This document shows positions 43,301 to 49,830 of a stretch of DNA of 64,000 nt, one piece after another. Both the position numbers and the translations under genes were made by a program. Position 1 is the first letter of the stretch. Each line of letters opens with the position of its first letter. Under the pieces are notes generated by a model. That model was not told the origin of the DNA, made no database searches, and worked only from the letters and a program-made list of their open reading frames with translations. The DNA comes from SIG672 sp045580325 (lineage in GTDB: Bacteria > Bacillota > Clostridia > Oscillospirales > CAG-272): contig JAZNNR010000031.1 in the NCBI GenBank assembly GCA_045580325.1, positions 20,832 through 84,831 on the forward strand, given 5' to 3'.

Positions 43301-43449
43301 ATGTTGAGAAGAGTGGTTTTTCCGCAGCCTGACGGTCCGAGAATGGACACAAATTCACTTTTGCGGAAAGCAAGTGAAACACCGCGCAAAGCCTCTGTCT
43401 TGGTTTCGCCAATGTAATAATCTTTGGTTATGTTTTTTAGTTTAAGCAA
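40354..43449 (-). CDS. ABC transporter, fused ATP-binding and FtsX/MacB-type permease
   Basis: 1031 residues from a TTG start. The ATPase (about 1-230) has GPSGCGKTTLLN, MSGGQMQRVAIARAL and ILLADEPTGALD. A basic linker (KKAKKKERKPSM) leads to the first membrane helix. An extracytoplasmic insert of about 560 residues follows, then three C-terminal helices with the FtsX motif ERTKEIGILRAIGASKRDV. MacB-type machines act by moving periplasmic or surface domains rather than by classical transport. The start is placed after a TATAAT-like -10 box at 43488-43483, which lies inside the longer possible frame (ATG 43539). Substrate unknown; no adaptor gene nearby. Confidence 0.88.
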   Translation of the reverse strand: MLKLKNITKDYYIGETKTEALRGVSLAFRKSEFVSILGPSGCGKTTLLNIIGGLDRYTNGDLIINEKSTKDFKDSDWDSYRNHSIGFVFQSYNLIPHQSVLSNVELALTLSGVSKHERRKRAKEALEMVGLGNQLGKKPNQMSGGQMQRVAIARALVNDPDILLADEPTGALDSVTSVQIMEILKKVAEKRLVIMVTHNPELAEQYSTRIVRLRDGAVVSDSAPFDPAAPYNAKELQENEKKEEKAPKKAKKKERKPSMSFWTALSLSFNNLMTKRARTILTSFAGSIGIIGIALILAVSQGVTAFIDTVQEDTLSAYPLSILKETQNMSAMLSAMTSVSDANDYKDTNKIHVDDSLGTMMQAMASTVDNNLEAFKKYLDKNYDKIKDYVSDVQYTYDYDMHIFNADGTVEVGMETMLENMGEAFSGFSEMAAMSGGMDVFSEMINNQTLLDQQYEVVAGAWPSEANEVVLVVNSNNSISKMTLYMLGVLPHDDLEEIMKDLMTNGEYDSTPMEPYDFDFFLNMKFRLLLSSEFYAKSDLPPYTYENNTYSVWKDLRKLPGYDQASFVKDRGVELKISGIIRPKEGATATSIAGAVGYTKALTDYILEETGKSEVILQQKETPTVNVLTGLSFERTHYTPENISELIGKIDGATMDQFYAYMTEMIKTNPELSEQLKVTKDNFAGMFMLMPAESQAAILTSIIDAAALNDPFGTAALFTVISGMTENKITVTADNFIMLLPSLDMAHIYTALVGIEANEYMPVPVKGLTSLAGDAVMSQIYDSMTAMMLELEVTEEIFVSILGTLSAEDENFIMIEETLYNMAPQIDATFESVLDELDAIESALPASINFYAKDFESKDAIEKFIADYNGSVKEADKIEYTDVVGIMMSSVTTIINAITYVLIAFVAISLIVSSIMIGVITLISVQERTKEIGILRAIGASKRDVSGMFNAETMIVGFASGFLGVLVTYLLCIPINIILRALTGIENLRAVLPWQAAIVLVVISVLLTLFSGIIPSRSAAKKDPVVALRTE

Positions 43450-43539
43450 TTTTTCCCAACCTCTTTTATAAAATATAAAGTCATTATAGCAAGACCTTGT
43501 GTCTTTATCATTTAATCTCTGTGAAAATTTTATAAACAT

Positions 43540-43676
43540 TTCTCGGGGCTCTGCCTTTGGAATCCGCCAAGGACGCTGTCCTTGGAACCTGCTTAGAAAC
43601 TTTTTGAAAAAAGTTTAAAACGATTTGCGAGCAAATGGTTTTTAGGACATTCAAAAACTTTACAGCAAAGGAAAAA
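43540..43676. repeat. Hairpin element T9
   Basis: CCAAGGACGCTGTCCTTGG hairpin, AAACTTTTTGAAAAAAGTTT core (43597-43616), an inserted palindrome ATTTGCGAGCAAAT and the reversed CAAAAACTTTACAGCAAA motif. Confidence 0.65.
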
Positions 43677-43681
43677 ATTTT

Positions 43682-43741
43682 GTAGGGGCGGATTCCATAT
43701 CCGCCCGTTCCTTTTCGGGAGCATATGGAATGCTCCCCTAC
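43682..43741. repeat. BIME-like pair of GTAG-REP palindromes
   Basis: GTAG plus GGGCGGAT..ATCCGCCC, then GGGAGCAT..ATGCTCCC plus CTAC: two REPs in inverted orientation, the usual RAYT-target arrangement. Confidence 0.75.
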
Positions 43742-43771
43742 GGAGTTGCCGATATTATGCATCGGGGAAGC

Positions 43772-43880
43772 GGGACGCCGAGGCGTCGTCCCCTACAAAA
43801 ACGTACCTCAGGGATAGCGGGAGGAGCAATCGACGAAATTTGTCGATTTTGCCCCGTTCCCCTACCGAAAAGCCTTCACC
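43772..43880. repeat. Further REP-like and GCCTTC palindromes, no gene
   Basis: GGGACGCC..GTCCCCTAC (43772-43796) is a single REP-like hairpin with a CTAC foot. Then GACGAAATTTGTC and a truncated AAAAGCCTTCACC segment. Confidence 0.55.
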
Positions 43881-43919
43881 TTGAGGGGAGGGCTAATATG
43901 TGGGTATATCTGCACGGCA

Positions 43920-44249
43920 CTAAATCTCTATAACCCTGCAATTTTTCCCTATTTTCTCACAATATTTTATCACCGAAAGCGTCCCTTTCGACTTTCCGTC
44001 CCAAAAAGCGAGTACCTCATCGGCATATTCTGCTATCTGCTTGTTTCTTACTATCGGTGCGCCTCTGCCGTATTTTGAATATTCGGGCAAAAATTCGGTG
44101 AGCTTTATGTTGTTTGCTTTGGCGTACTCCGCGGCACTACTGTCGACACCGCGCGCTCCACCCGACACTATTTCACTTATATTATCGGGAAGATAGTCCG
44201 AAAGGTTTTGCAGATCAATAGTTCTCGAGCCTATTATTGCTATTTTCAT
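43920..44249 (-). CDS. SLOG-family (DUF2493) protein
   Basis: 109 residues with a Rossmann-like start MKIAIIGSRTI, the glycine loop SGGARGVDSSA and AFWDGKSKGT, the signature of YspA/cpYpsA-type SLOG proteins. These are thought to bind or process nucleotides or nucleotide-linked signals, and often occur in phage or defence contexts. AGGAG precedes the ATG. A palindromic operator-like site lies between it and its -10 box, and it diverges from an RHH regulator. Confidence 0.88.
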   Translation of the reverse strand: MKIAIIGSRTIDLQNLSDYLPDNISEIVSGGARGVDSSAAEYAKANNIKLTEFLPEYSKYGRGAPIVRNKQIAEYADEVLAFWDGKSKGTLSVIKYCEKIGKNCRVIEI

Positions 44250-44272
44250 AATTTTCTCCTATATACAATTAT

Positions 44273-44338
44273 GTATACTTAATTTAAGTATACTTCCACC
44301 ATTATACCACAAAATAAACTTAAAATATACTTAAAATA
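44273..44338. promoter_or_regulatory. Operator-like repeats in the divergent SLOG/RHH region
   Basis: A perfect 21-bp inverted repeat (44273-44293) with arms GTATACTTAA / TTAAGTATAC. A -10 box for the SLOG gene (reverse TATAAT, 44306-44301). Two direct copies of ACTTAAAATA (44318-44327 and 44329-44338) spaced 11 bp apart, the kind of spacing that ribbon-helix-helix repressors bind. Confidence 0.7.
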
Positions 44339-44357
44339 AGATTATTTGAGGTAAAAT

Positions 44358-44546
44358 ATGAGAAATAAAAACAACAAGCATATAGGCATAGAAATAGACC
44401 CCGAGCTTCATTATAAGCTTCACTATATTTCAAAATATGAGGGAAGGTCGGCAAACGGAGAGATACTTTATCTTATCCGTAAGGCGATAAAAGAATTTGA
44501 AAGTGCGGAAGGAACAATAGATTTTCCGCCGAAGGAAGAGAACTGA
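44358..44546 (+). CDS. Ribbon-helix-helix (Arc-like) DNA-binding protein
   Basis: 62 residues. IGIEIDPELHYKLHYISKYEGRSANGEILYLIRKAIKEFE matches the Arc/CopG ribbon-helix-helix pattern: a beta strand followed by two helices with the conserved Ser-Asn-turn. GAGGT lies six bases before the ATG. Likely a dimeric repressor of the divergent SLOG gene and itself, given the palindromes between them. Genes of this size are often on plasmids or phages. Confidence 0.85.
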   Translation: MRNKNNKHIGIEIDPELHYKLHYISKYEGRSANGEILYLIRKAIKEFESAEGTIDFPPKEEN

Positions 44547-44581
44547 GTCGCAATACCGTATATAGCTTGCTTTTGATTAGT

Positions 44582-44597
44582 ATACTTATATAAGTAT
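44582..44597. promoter_or_regulatory. Operator-like palindrome before the XRE gene
   Basis: ATACTTATATAAGTAT, a perfect 16-bp palindrome sharing the AAGTATA core with the sites at 44273-44338. Confidence 0.6.
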
Positions 44598-44665
44598 ATA
44601 CTTATATATAGGAATTGTCAAGAGAATATATATTTATTAAAATATATATCGAAGAGGTGATATAT

Positions 44666-44875
44666 ATGGTTCGTCTTACGTTAGATAAATGTTTGGAAAA
44701 AGCAGGGATTACCCGTTATGAGCTTGCAAAAAGAACGGGAATACGCTTTCAGATAATAGATAATTACTATAAAAATAAGGTAGTTCGTTATGACAGCTAC
44801 GTTCTTGACCGTATTTGCTCCACGCTTGGCTGCGATATATCGGATATTATTTCTTATAGAGATAAAACAGAATAA
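44666..44875 (+). CDS. Cro/CI-type helix-turn-helix regulator
   Basis: 69 residues, a bare XRE-family domain: LEKAGITRYELAKRTGIRFQIIDNYYKNKVVRYDSYVLDRICSTLGCDISDII. The start taken has GAGGTGA seven bases upstream, and the longer frame lacks a site. A palindrome shared with the SLOG/RHH region lies before it, so the three genes may form one regulatory unit. Confidence 0.85.
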   Translation: MVRLTLDKCLEKAGITRYELAKRTGIRFQIIDNYYKNKVVRYDSYVLDRICSTLGCDISDIISYRDKTE

Positions 44876-44912
44876 AAACAGACCTCAACACTGAAGTTGA
44901 GGTCTTATTTTT
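44876..44912. terminator. Bidirectional terminator
   Basis: AGACCTCAAC / GTTGAGGTCT with A- and T-rich flanks, between the XRE gene and the convergent kinase gene. Confidence 0.8.
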
Positions 44913-44926
44913 ATATAAGTAAAACT

Positions 44927-46021
44927 CTATACACCCTTCACAACCGCGCGAAGAGAATCCATTTTTTTCATAATATCATCGGCAAGAAGGAGCTGTCCGC
45001 GCGCTCTGTCGAGATTATGCTCTGCATATTCGGTGCGGAAATAGGTGTCGCCAGATAGATAATCGTCAAGAAATCTCATACCGACCTCGTATGCCATCAT
45101 AAATGCTCCGAGCGGCAGATTTTCCTTTTCGGTCTTTGTGATAGTACTTCCGACACCTCGGGAAAATCCTTCGTAAAAGGCTTTGTAAAGATCTTCTCTG
45201 AGCGAAATACGGTCAAAATCGCGGCTGCCCTCGGGAGTAGCTGATGCGCCCGAGCGGATCGCGTCGCCGAAATCATAGAGAAGTGTTCCGGGCATTACGG
45301 TATCAAGATCGACAACGCAAAGACTTTCTCCTGTCGTCTTGTCGAAAAGAATATTGTTCAGCTTGGTATCGTTGTGGATAACTCTCAGCGGAAGCTCACC
45401 GTGCGCGAGCATAGAAACTATTTTACCCGCCGTATCCTTGTAGGAAAGCACCTTTTCGATAAGGTCAGGACACTTTGAGGCGCGGCATACGGCGTCTGCC
45501 GATACGCTTTTTTCAAAATGTGCAAATCTTACCGCAGTATCGTGGAAAAAGGGTATTGTTTCGTTAAGAGTTTCGGCAGGGAAATCGCAAAGATAGCTTT
45601 GAAATTTTCCAAAGCCGTAGCCCGACTTGGTAAGCAGTGCGGGCGTACCACAGTCGTATGAGCAGCTTCGGTCTATAAACTTTGAAATTCGCCAATACTG
45701 ACCGTCATCGTCGAGCGTGTAATATTTTCCGTCCAAGGCGGGAAAAAATTTGAGAACACCGCGAGATATTTCCTCACTCGAAGCACCCTTTGCGAGCATT
45801 TTACCCTCGATGTGCTTTGTAACTGCCACAATATTATCCATAAGAGCGCTCGGATCTGTAAAAATGCTCTTGTTTATCCTCTGAACCACGATACGACCGA
45901 GCGGAGAATCTGCGAAAAAAGTACCGTTTATGTGTCCTGTACTACAGACCTTAACGTTTTTTATATCATTTATCCCGAATTTTGATGCAATTTCTGAGAT
46001 CTTGTGAGTGTTATTTTCCAT
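44927..46021 (-). CDS. Phosphotransferase (APH fold), N-acetylhexosamine 1-kinase-like
   Basis: 364 residues. The APH-fold catalytic site is HNDTKLNNILFD (His-Asn-Asp, with the metal-binding Asn), followed by VVDLDTVMPGTLLYDFGDAIRSGAS. This last run closely resembles bifidobacterial NahK, which phosphorylates GlcNAc or GalNAc at C1 in mucin-sugar recovery. QRINKSIFTDPSALMDNI near the N-terminus is also typical of that group. It starts 9 bp after the PTS permease gene, so the two are one operon. Substrate in this organism is inferred only from family. Confidence 0.85.
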   Translation of the reverse strand: MENNTHKISEIASKFGINDIKNVKVCSTGHINGTFFADSPLGRIVVQRINKSIFTDPSALMDNIVAVTKHIEGKMLAKGASSEEISRGVLKFFPALDGKYYTLDDDGQYWRISKFIDRSCSYDCGTPALLTKSGYGFGKFQSYLCDFPAETLNETIPFFHDTAVRFAHFEKSVSADAVCRASKCPDLIEKVLSYKDTAGKIVSMLAHGELPLRVIHNDTKLNNILFDKTTGESLCVVDLDTVMPGTLLYDFGDAIRSGASATPEGSRDFDRISLREDLYKAFYEGFSRGVGSTITKTEKENLPLGAFMMAYEVGMRFLDDYLSGDTYFRTEYAEHNLDRARGQLLLADDIMKKMDSLRAVVKGV

Positions 46022-46030
46022 AAACCGCGA

Positions 46031-47095
46031 TCAAAGCGAAAGCTGCATATCGCCCGTTTTTACAAGGCCGATAGCGCGAAGGATCTCATTAAATATAAAG
46101 GAAAGAATTGCGGGAGCAACTATGCAGGTAACAACGATGCCTACCCACATAAGCGCGCTGTGCTCGGTCGCCGAGATGATGCCGATAGGGCCGACGAGTC
46201 CGCAAGTACCCATACCTGCCGAAACGCCCGTGCACTCGAGCTTAAAGAGCATAGTAGCAAGAGGACCGCAAACAGCCGCGGCGAGAGTGGGAGCTATCCA
46301 GATCTGAGGCTTTTTGCAGATATTTCCCATCTGAAGCATAGAAGTTCCGAGTCCCTGCGCCACAAGACCGCCGACTCCGTTTTCACGGAAGCTTATTACT
46401 GCAAATCCGACCATCTGCGCACAGCAGCCTGCCGTAGCAGCACCGCCTGCAAGTCCTGTAATACCGATCATAGCGCAAATTGCCGCGCTCGAGATCGGGA
46501 GAGTGAGGATAATTCCGACAACGACTGCTACGATAATACCCATAATAAAGGGGTGCATTTCGGTTGTCGTGTTGATGAAATATCCGAGATAGTACATCAT
46601 ATATGCAATCGCGGGGCAGATAAGCTTTGCGATACCAAGACCTGTAAGGATAGTAACTGTGGGTGTTACGAGAATATCGACCTTTGTTTCTTTTGAAACA
46701 ATCTTACCGATCTCGCAGGCGATAATAACAACGAAGAATGTTCCCGCAGGGCCTGCTGTGTAAGAAATCGCGCCCGAAGCGGTTGTAATTGTAGCGCCGA
46801 GAACGTATCCTACCGCGCCTGTAACAGCGCTTGAGAAAAGCACGAGGGGCGGAGCTTTGAGAGCGTAAGCGACCGCAACGCCGATAGCCGCGCCGACGAC
46901 GTAGTTGTTTTTGGCGATAGCGGCGATCTCATTTAAGAACTCTATGTCGAACTGTCCGCCGATAGTGCCGAATATCGTACCGATAAGCAGAGTCGAGAAA
47001 AGTCCGAGAGCCATAAAACTCATAGCGTCAACGAAGTAGAGCTTCGCCGAAGGAGTTATCTGTTTTCTTTTAAAAAAGTCTTTGATTTTTTCCAT
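46031..47095 (-). CDS. PTS-type IIC membrane protein (PTS_EIIC_2 family)
   Basis: 354 residues with about nine or ten membrane helices. The sequences SAKLYFVDAMSFMALGLFSTLLIGTIF and GPAGTFFVVIIACEIGKIVSKETKVDI are typical of the EIIC_2 group. No IIA or IIB phosphocarrier domain is fused or encoded nearby, so phosphotransfer cannot be assumed; some members of this family may act as plain transporters or sensors. Paired with a NahK-like kinase downstream. Promoter with perfect spacing upstream. Confidence 0.87.
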   Translation of the reverse strand: MEKIKDFFKRKQITPSAKLYFVDAMSFMALGLFSTLLIGTIFGTIGGQFDIEFLNEIAAIAKNNYVVGAAIGVAVAYALKAPPLVLFSSAVTGAVGYVLGATITTASGAISYTAGPAGTFFVVIIACEIGKIVSKETKVDILVTPTVTILTGLGIAKLICPAIAYMMYYLGYFINTTTEMHPFIMGIIVAVVVGIILTLPISSAAICAMIGITGLAGGAATAGCCAQMVGFAVISFRENGVGGLVAQGLGTSMLQMGNICKKPQIWIAPTLAAAVCGPLATMLFKLECTGVSAGMGTCGLVGPIGIISATEHSALMWVGIVVTCIVAPAILSFIFNEILRAIGLVKTGDMQLSL

Positions 47096-47154
47096 TTTGG
47101 TGATCCTTTCCGTAGTTCAACAAAATTAAAGAAATTACCTGTTTTTTGTTTATA

Positions 47155-47183
47155 ATTATACAACTAAAAAAGCATAATGTCAA
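47155..47183 (-). promoter_or_regulatory. Promoter of the PTS-kinase operon
   Basis: TTGACA (47183-47178), 17 bp, TATAAT (47160-47155). Confidence 0.78.
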
Positions 47184-47343
47184 TATAAATAAAAGTACAA
47201 GAAGAAAGAGGTATAAAACAAAAATTTGTGCAGTATAGTTGACAAGGCGATGGATTTTTGGGTGTATCGGAGAAATTTAGCGGCATACCAAACAACTTAG
47301 AGATAAAAAACGCGTGAGTACGCAAAAAAATTCACACAGAGCA

Positions 47344-47372
47344 TTGACATTCGACAAAATTTATGGTATAAT
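47344..47372 (+). promoter_or_regulatory. Promoter of the MgsA-like gene
   Basis: TTGACA (47344-47349), 17 bp, TATAAT (47367-47372). Confidence 0.78.
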
Positions 47373-47431
47373 CGGGTATGACCATTTGTTTATCAAAGTA
47401 AAGTAAGAGGAACTGGAAAGGGGAGACTTCT

Positions 47432-47836
47432 GTGCATATTGCGATAATAGCTGACGACACAAAAAAAGAAATTATGACCGAATTCTGTATTGCCTATTGT
47501 GGAATACTGAGCAAACACTCTATTTGTGCCACCGGAATAACTGCAAAGTATATATCCGACGCAACAGGTCTTAACATTGAGAAGATGATGCCCGGCTCGC
47601 AAGGCGGCGCAGAACAGCTTACTGCCCGTATTGCCTATAATGAAATCGATCTTCTTCTTTTCTTCAGAAGCACGAGCGACAAAGATGCGTATCACAAGAA
47701 CGAGCGCGATCTTCTGCTTATGTGCGACACATATAATATTCCTGTTGCTACAAATATTGCGACAGCCGAGGTGCTTGTGCGCGCCATCGATCGCGGCGAC
47801 CTTGATTGGCGTGAGATCGTTAATAAAAAGAAATGA
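47432..47836 (+). CDS. Methylglyoxal synthase-like protein with altered active site
   Basis: 134 residues with the MgsA fold: AIIADDTKKE, CATGITAKYISDATGL, MMPGSQGGAEQ, IDLLLFFRS, and the C-terminal IPVATNIATAEVL. Compared with E. coli MgsA recalled from memory, several catalytic positions differ: the general base Asp71 of the GGD motif is Ala here (GGAEQ), His19 is Asp, the FFWDP aspartate is Ser, and Asp101 is Glu. The phosphate-binding Lys23 and the ATG turn remain. It therefore may not make methylglyoxal and could bind a phosphate ligand instead. GTG start with AAAGGGGAG upstream. Confidence 0.82.
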   Translation: MHIAIIADDTKKEIMTEFCIAYCGILSKHSICATGITAKYISDATGLNIEKMMPGSQGGAEQLTARIAYNEIDLLLFFRSTSDKDAYHKNERDLLLMCDTYNIPVATNIATAEVLVRAIDRGDLDWREIVNKKK

Positions 47837-47863
47837 GTTTGAAATAATAAAACGACGGATATG

Positions 47864-48057
47864 CCCAACTTCTCATAAGGAAGTTGGGCAGTTTTATTCG
47901 CCTGCGGCGAGTGATATTGCTTCGCAGTGATATTCGTCTTACGACGAGTGGTATTCGTTACGCGAGTTTTAGGCGAATAAAATATCACTAAAGCCGTAGG
48001 CTTTAATATCACTGTCGCGTAAGCGACAATATCACTCCGACGAAGTCGGAATATAAC
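47864..48057 (+). repeat. Hairpin array, copy C
   Basis: Starts with CCCAACTT..AAGTTGGG just after the MgsA-like gene. A stem TTTTATTCGCCT / AGGCGAATAAAA (47892-47903 with 47971-47982) encloses three small hairpins, including CGTC TTA CGACG. Three more follow, AAAGCC/GGCTTT, GTCGC/GCGAC and CCGAC/GTCGG, separated by AATATCACT. An inverted relative is at 53.40-53.60 kb. Confidence 0.85.
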
Positions 48058-48059
48058 TA

Positions 48060-48088
48060 TTGCTTTCTCTGCCGATTTGTGTTATAAT
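48060..48088 (+). promoter_or_regulatory. Promoter, shared module C
   Basis: TTGCTT, 17 bp including CTGCCGATTTGTGT, TATAAT. Same spacer as the promoters at 9.68 and 53.37 kb. It points through a palindrome block to the gene at 48324. Confidence 0.7.
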
Positions 48089-48096
48089 GGGAGCAG

Positions 48097-48240
48097 CAAA
48101 AAAGCCTTCCTCCGGGAGGAAGGTGGCACGCGGAGCGTGACGGAAGGAGCCCGCGTAACTTTGGGTTTGGAGTAATCTCATTGTAACGCACTCTCCCTCA
48201 GTCAGCTTCGCTGACAGCTCCCTCCCGGAGGGAGCCATTG
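48097..48240. repeat. GCCTTCCTCC-type palindrome block
   Basis: GCCTTCCTCC/GGAGGAAGG, CACGCGGAGCGTG, then CTCCCTCAGTCAGCTTCG and CAGCTCCCTCCCGGAGGGAG. It lies between module-C promoter and leader (leader 48256-48297 contains GGGGTATGGGCTT and GCAGAACGATAAATAA). Confidence 0.7.
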
Positions 48241-48323
48241 GGATACGTGCAACCTTAGGGGTATGGGCTTCGGGCGATAAAGCAGAACGATAAATAACAA
48301 ACTCGTTGAACGGAGGTAGTAAA

Positions 48324-48740
48324 GTGAAATCGGCAAAAATCGTCGGCATTGTTTTTGCTGTATGCGGTATTTTACTTGCAATCATCGGAACAGTTTCAGG
48401 TATTGTTCGCTTGATGGAAAAAGATGATTGTAAATATGCAACAGCTTACATTGTAAAAATCGATGAGAAAAAAACAGGAGATCCCGAATTTCCTATCGAA
48501 CATACAACATATGTTGAGTTTGATATAAACGGAAATCGAATTACAACTAAATTGAATACGTACAATTCAAGTTTCTATATTGGAAAAGAAATTGAAGTGT
48601 ACTACTTTGAAAACGATTTGCAGACGGTATATGAAAATGGGAGTGAAGCTCTTTTCATAGTTTATGCATTAGGTGGAGTGGTATTTGCGGCAATAGGGTT
48701 GCTGTTAATAATCAAAAATAAACATTCAATGCAAGAGTAA
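48324..48740 (+). CDS. DUF3592-like membrane protein
   Basis: 138 residues: an N-terminal helix (IVGIVFAVCGILLAIIGTVSGIV), an extracytoplasmic beta-rich domain (YVEFDINGNRITTKLNTYNSSFYIGKEIEVYYFENDL) and a C-terminal helix, the layout of DUF3592 proteins. Function unknown. GTG start with GGAGG seven bases upstream. Its leader matches those of the HIT gene and the gene at 52.8-53.1 kb. Confidence 0.8.
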   Translation: MKSAKIVGIVFAVCGILLAIIGTVSGIVRLMEKDDCKYATAYIVKIDEKKTGDPEFPIEHTTYVEFDINGNRITTKLNTYNSSFYIGKEIEVYYFENDLQTVYENGSEALFIVYALGGVVFAAIGLLLIIKNKHSMQE

Positions 48741-48763
48741 TATATGTTTCATACATAATAAGC

Positions 48764-48797
48764 AATCCCCGACAGACTTTAAATCTGTCGGGGTTAC
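48764..48797 (+). terminator. Terminator
   Basis: AATCCCCGACAGA / TCTGTCGGGGTT stem; T-tract weak. Almost identical to the stem at 52.70 kb. Confidence 0.65.
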
Positions 48798-48967
48798 TTA
48801 TTTGTTTACAGCGGAGCAATTATTAAATAACTGATCATAATTTTCCCCTAATTTTGCACACCCTTGTATCTGTCGTCTTTTGTTAGGGTATAGAGCATTT
48901 TCATTCTTCGGGCTGTGGGACGCTCACCTGCTTCGCAGGAGCTCTCCCACAGGGCGAGCCTTTATTT

Positions 48968-49223
48968 CCCTTTTAGTAAAGTTTTTGGAGATCCAAGAAC
49001 CTTTTTTCAAAAAGGTTCTTGGTGGGTTCTTAGGGCAAAACCGACGGCTTTGCCGTCGCTTGGCAGATTTGCTGTCGGAGCTCCGTCCGACTTTTCGCGA
49101 TGCGAAAACCGCAAACTGCTCCCCCTCGAATATAGCAATTTTCCCTTTTAGTAAAGTTTTTGAAATGAGTGCAAACCGACGGCAAAACCGTCGCTTAGAG
49201 GAAACTTTTTTCAAAAAGTTTCC
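48968..49223. repeat. Hairpin elements T10 and T11, no gene
   Basis: T10 (48968-49045): TTTTAGTAAAGTTTTTGG, hairpin CCAAGAACC around TTTTTTCAAAAA (48993-49022) and TTCTTAGGGC. T11 (49141-49223) has the same start, an inserted GACGG..CCGTC hairpin and the core GGAAACTTTTTTC with AAAAAGTTTCC; its last bases encode the end of the acyltransferase-like gene. Between them are short GACGG palindromes. Confidence 0.7.
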
Positions 49224-49810
49224 TTTGCGGAATCCCTAATCCTCTCGTTTCTCCTGTGCAGAGCGAGGAGCTTCGGGATATTATAGCGAAGTATCATCGC
49301 GGGAAGAATATTCAGAACTGCGTTCACAAGAGCAACGGGCACTCCGAAGAAGAGGGCGTGTCCGATCGGGCAGAGAAGCAGTATGAGAAATCCGATGGGA
49401 ACGCACATAAGGTGGATAACTACACCGTAATTTGCTTCAAGGATATAGCGTTTCAGATACTCGTTGCTTCCCGGCTCGGCAACCTGGTTTTTGTGAAATC
49501 CTGTAAAAAGACCGAGTTCGGGCACTTTTTCGCGCCATTTACGGACTCCGAGCTTTGTGTAAAGCTCACATTCCTTTTTTGAAACGGCAGTCAGAGAGCT
49601 GTCAATAGAAAACCACTTTGCAGGCAGGCGTCTGATTATAAACGCGCCGAGACCGTCAACTGCGATGACCGCGACCGTGCTGACGGGGGGCATAAGTATG
49701 ATGTACCAAAGATCGAATCCCGCAAAGATCCAAGGAAAAAAGAGATTTACAAGGAGCGAGGAGGCGATTATAAAAAGATTTGCACAGAGTATTATCCAGA
49801 TATAAAGCAT
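49211..49810 (-). CDS. Membrane protein, glycosyl-4,4'-diaponeurosporenoate acyltransferase-like (CrtO family)
   Basis: 199 residues with four to five membrane helices and the conserved cytoplasmic segment KLGVRKWREKVPELGLFTGFHKNQVAEPGSNEYLKRYILEANYGV, which defines this family. Staphylococcal CrtO acylates a carotenoid glycoside, but most clostridial members have no carotenoid genes nearby, and here the neighbours are an acyltransferase and a glycosyltransferase, so a lipid role is likelier. The final codons (SAKETF, stop) are supplied by hairpin element T11. Confidence 0.8.
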   Translation of the reverse strand: MLYIWIILCANLFIIASSLLVNLFFPWIFAGFDLWYIILMPPVSTVAVIAVDGLGAFIIRRLPAKWFSIDSSLTAVSKKECELYTKLGVRKWREKVPELGLFTGFHKNQVAEPGSNEYLKRYILEANYGVVIHLMCVPIGFLILLLCPIGHALFFGVPVALVNAVLNILPAMILRYNIPKLLALHRRNERIRDSAKETF

Positions 49811-49830
49811 TTTCTATCTCCTTTTGCAAA

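Noticed and set aside
47864..48057. CRISPR-like array
   Set aside because: The repeated AATATCACT is only 9 bp, the intervening parts are hairpins rather than unique spacers, and no cas genes are present.
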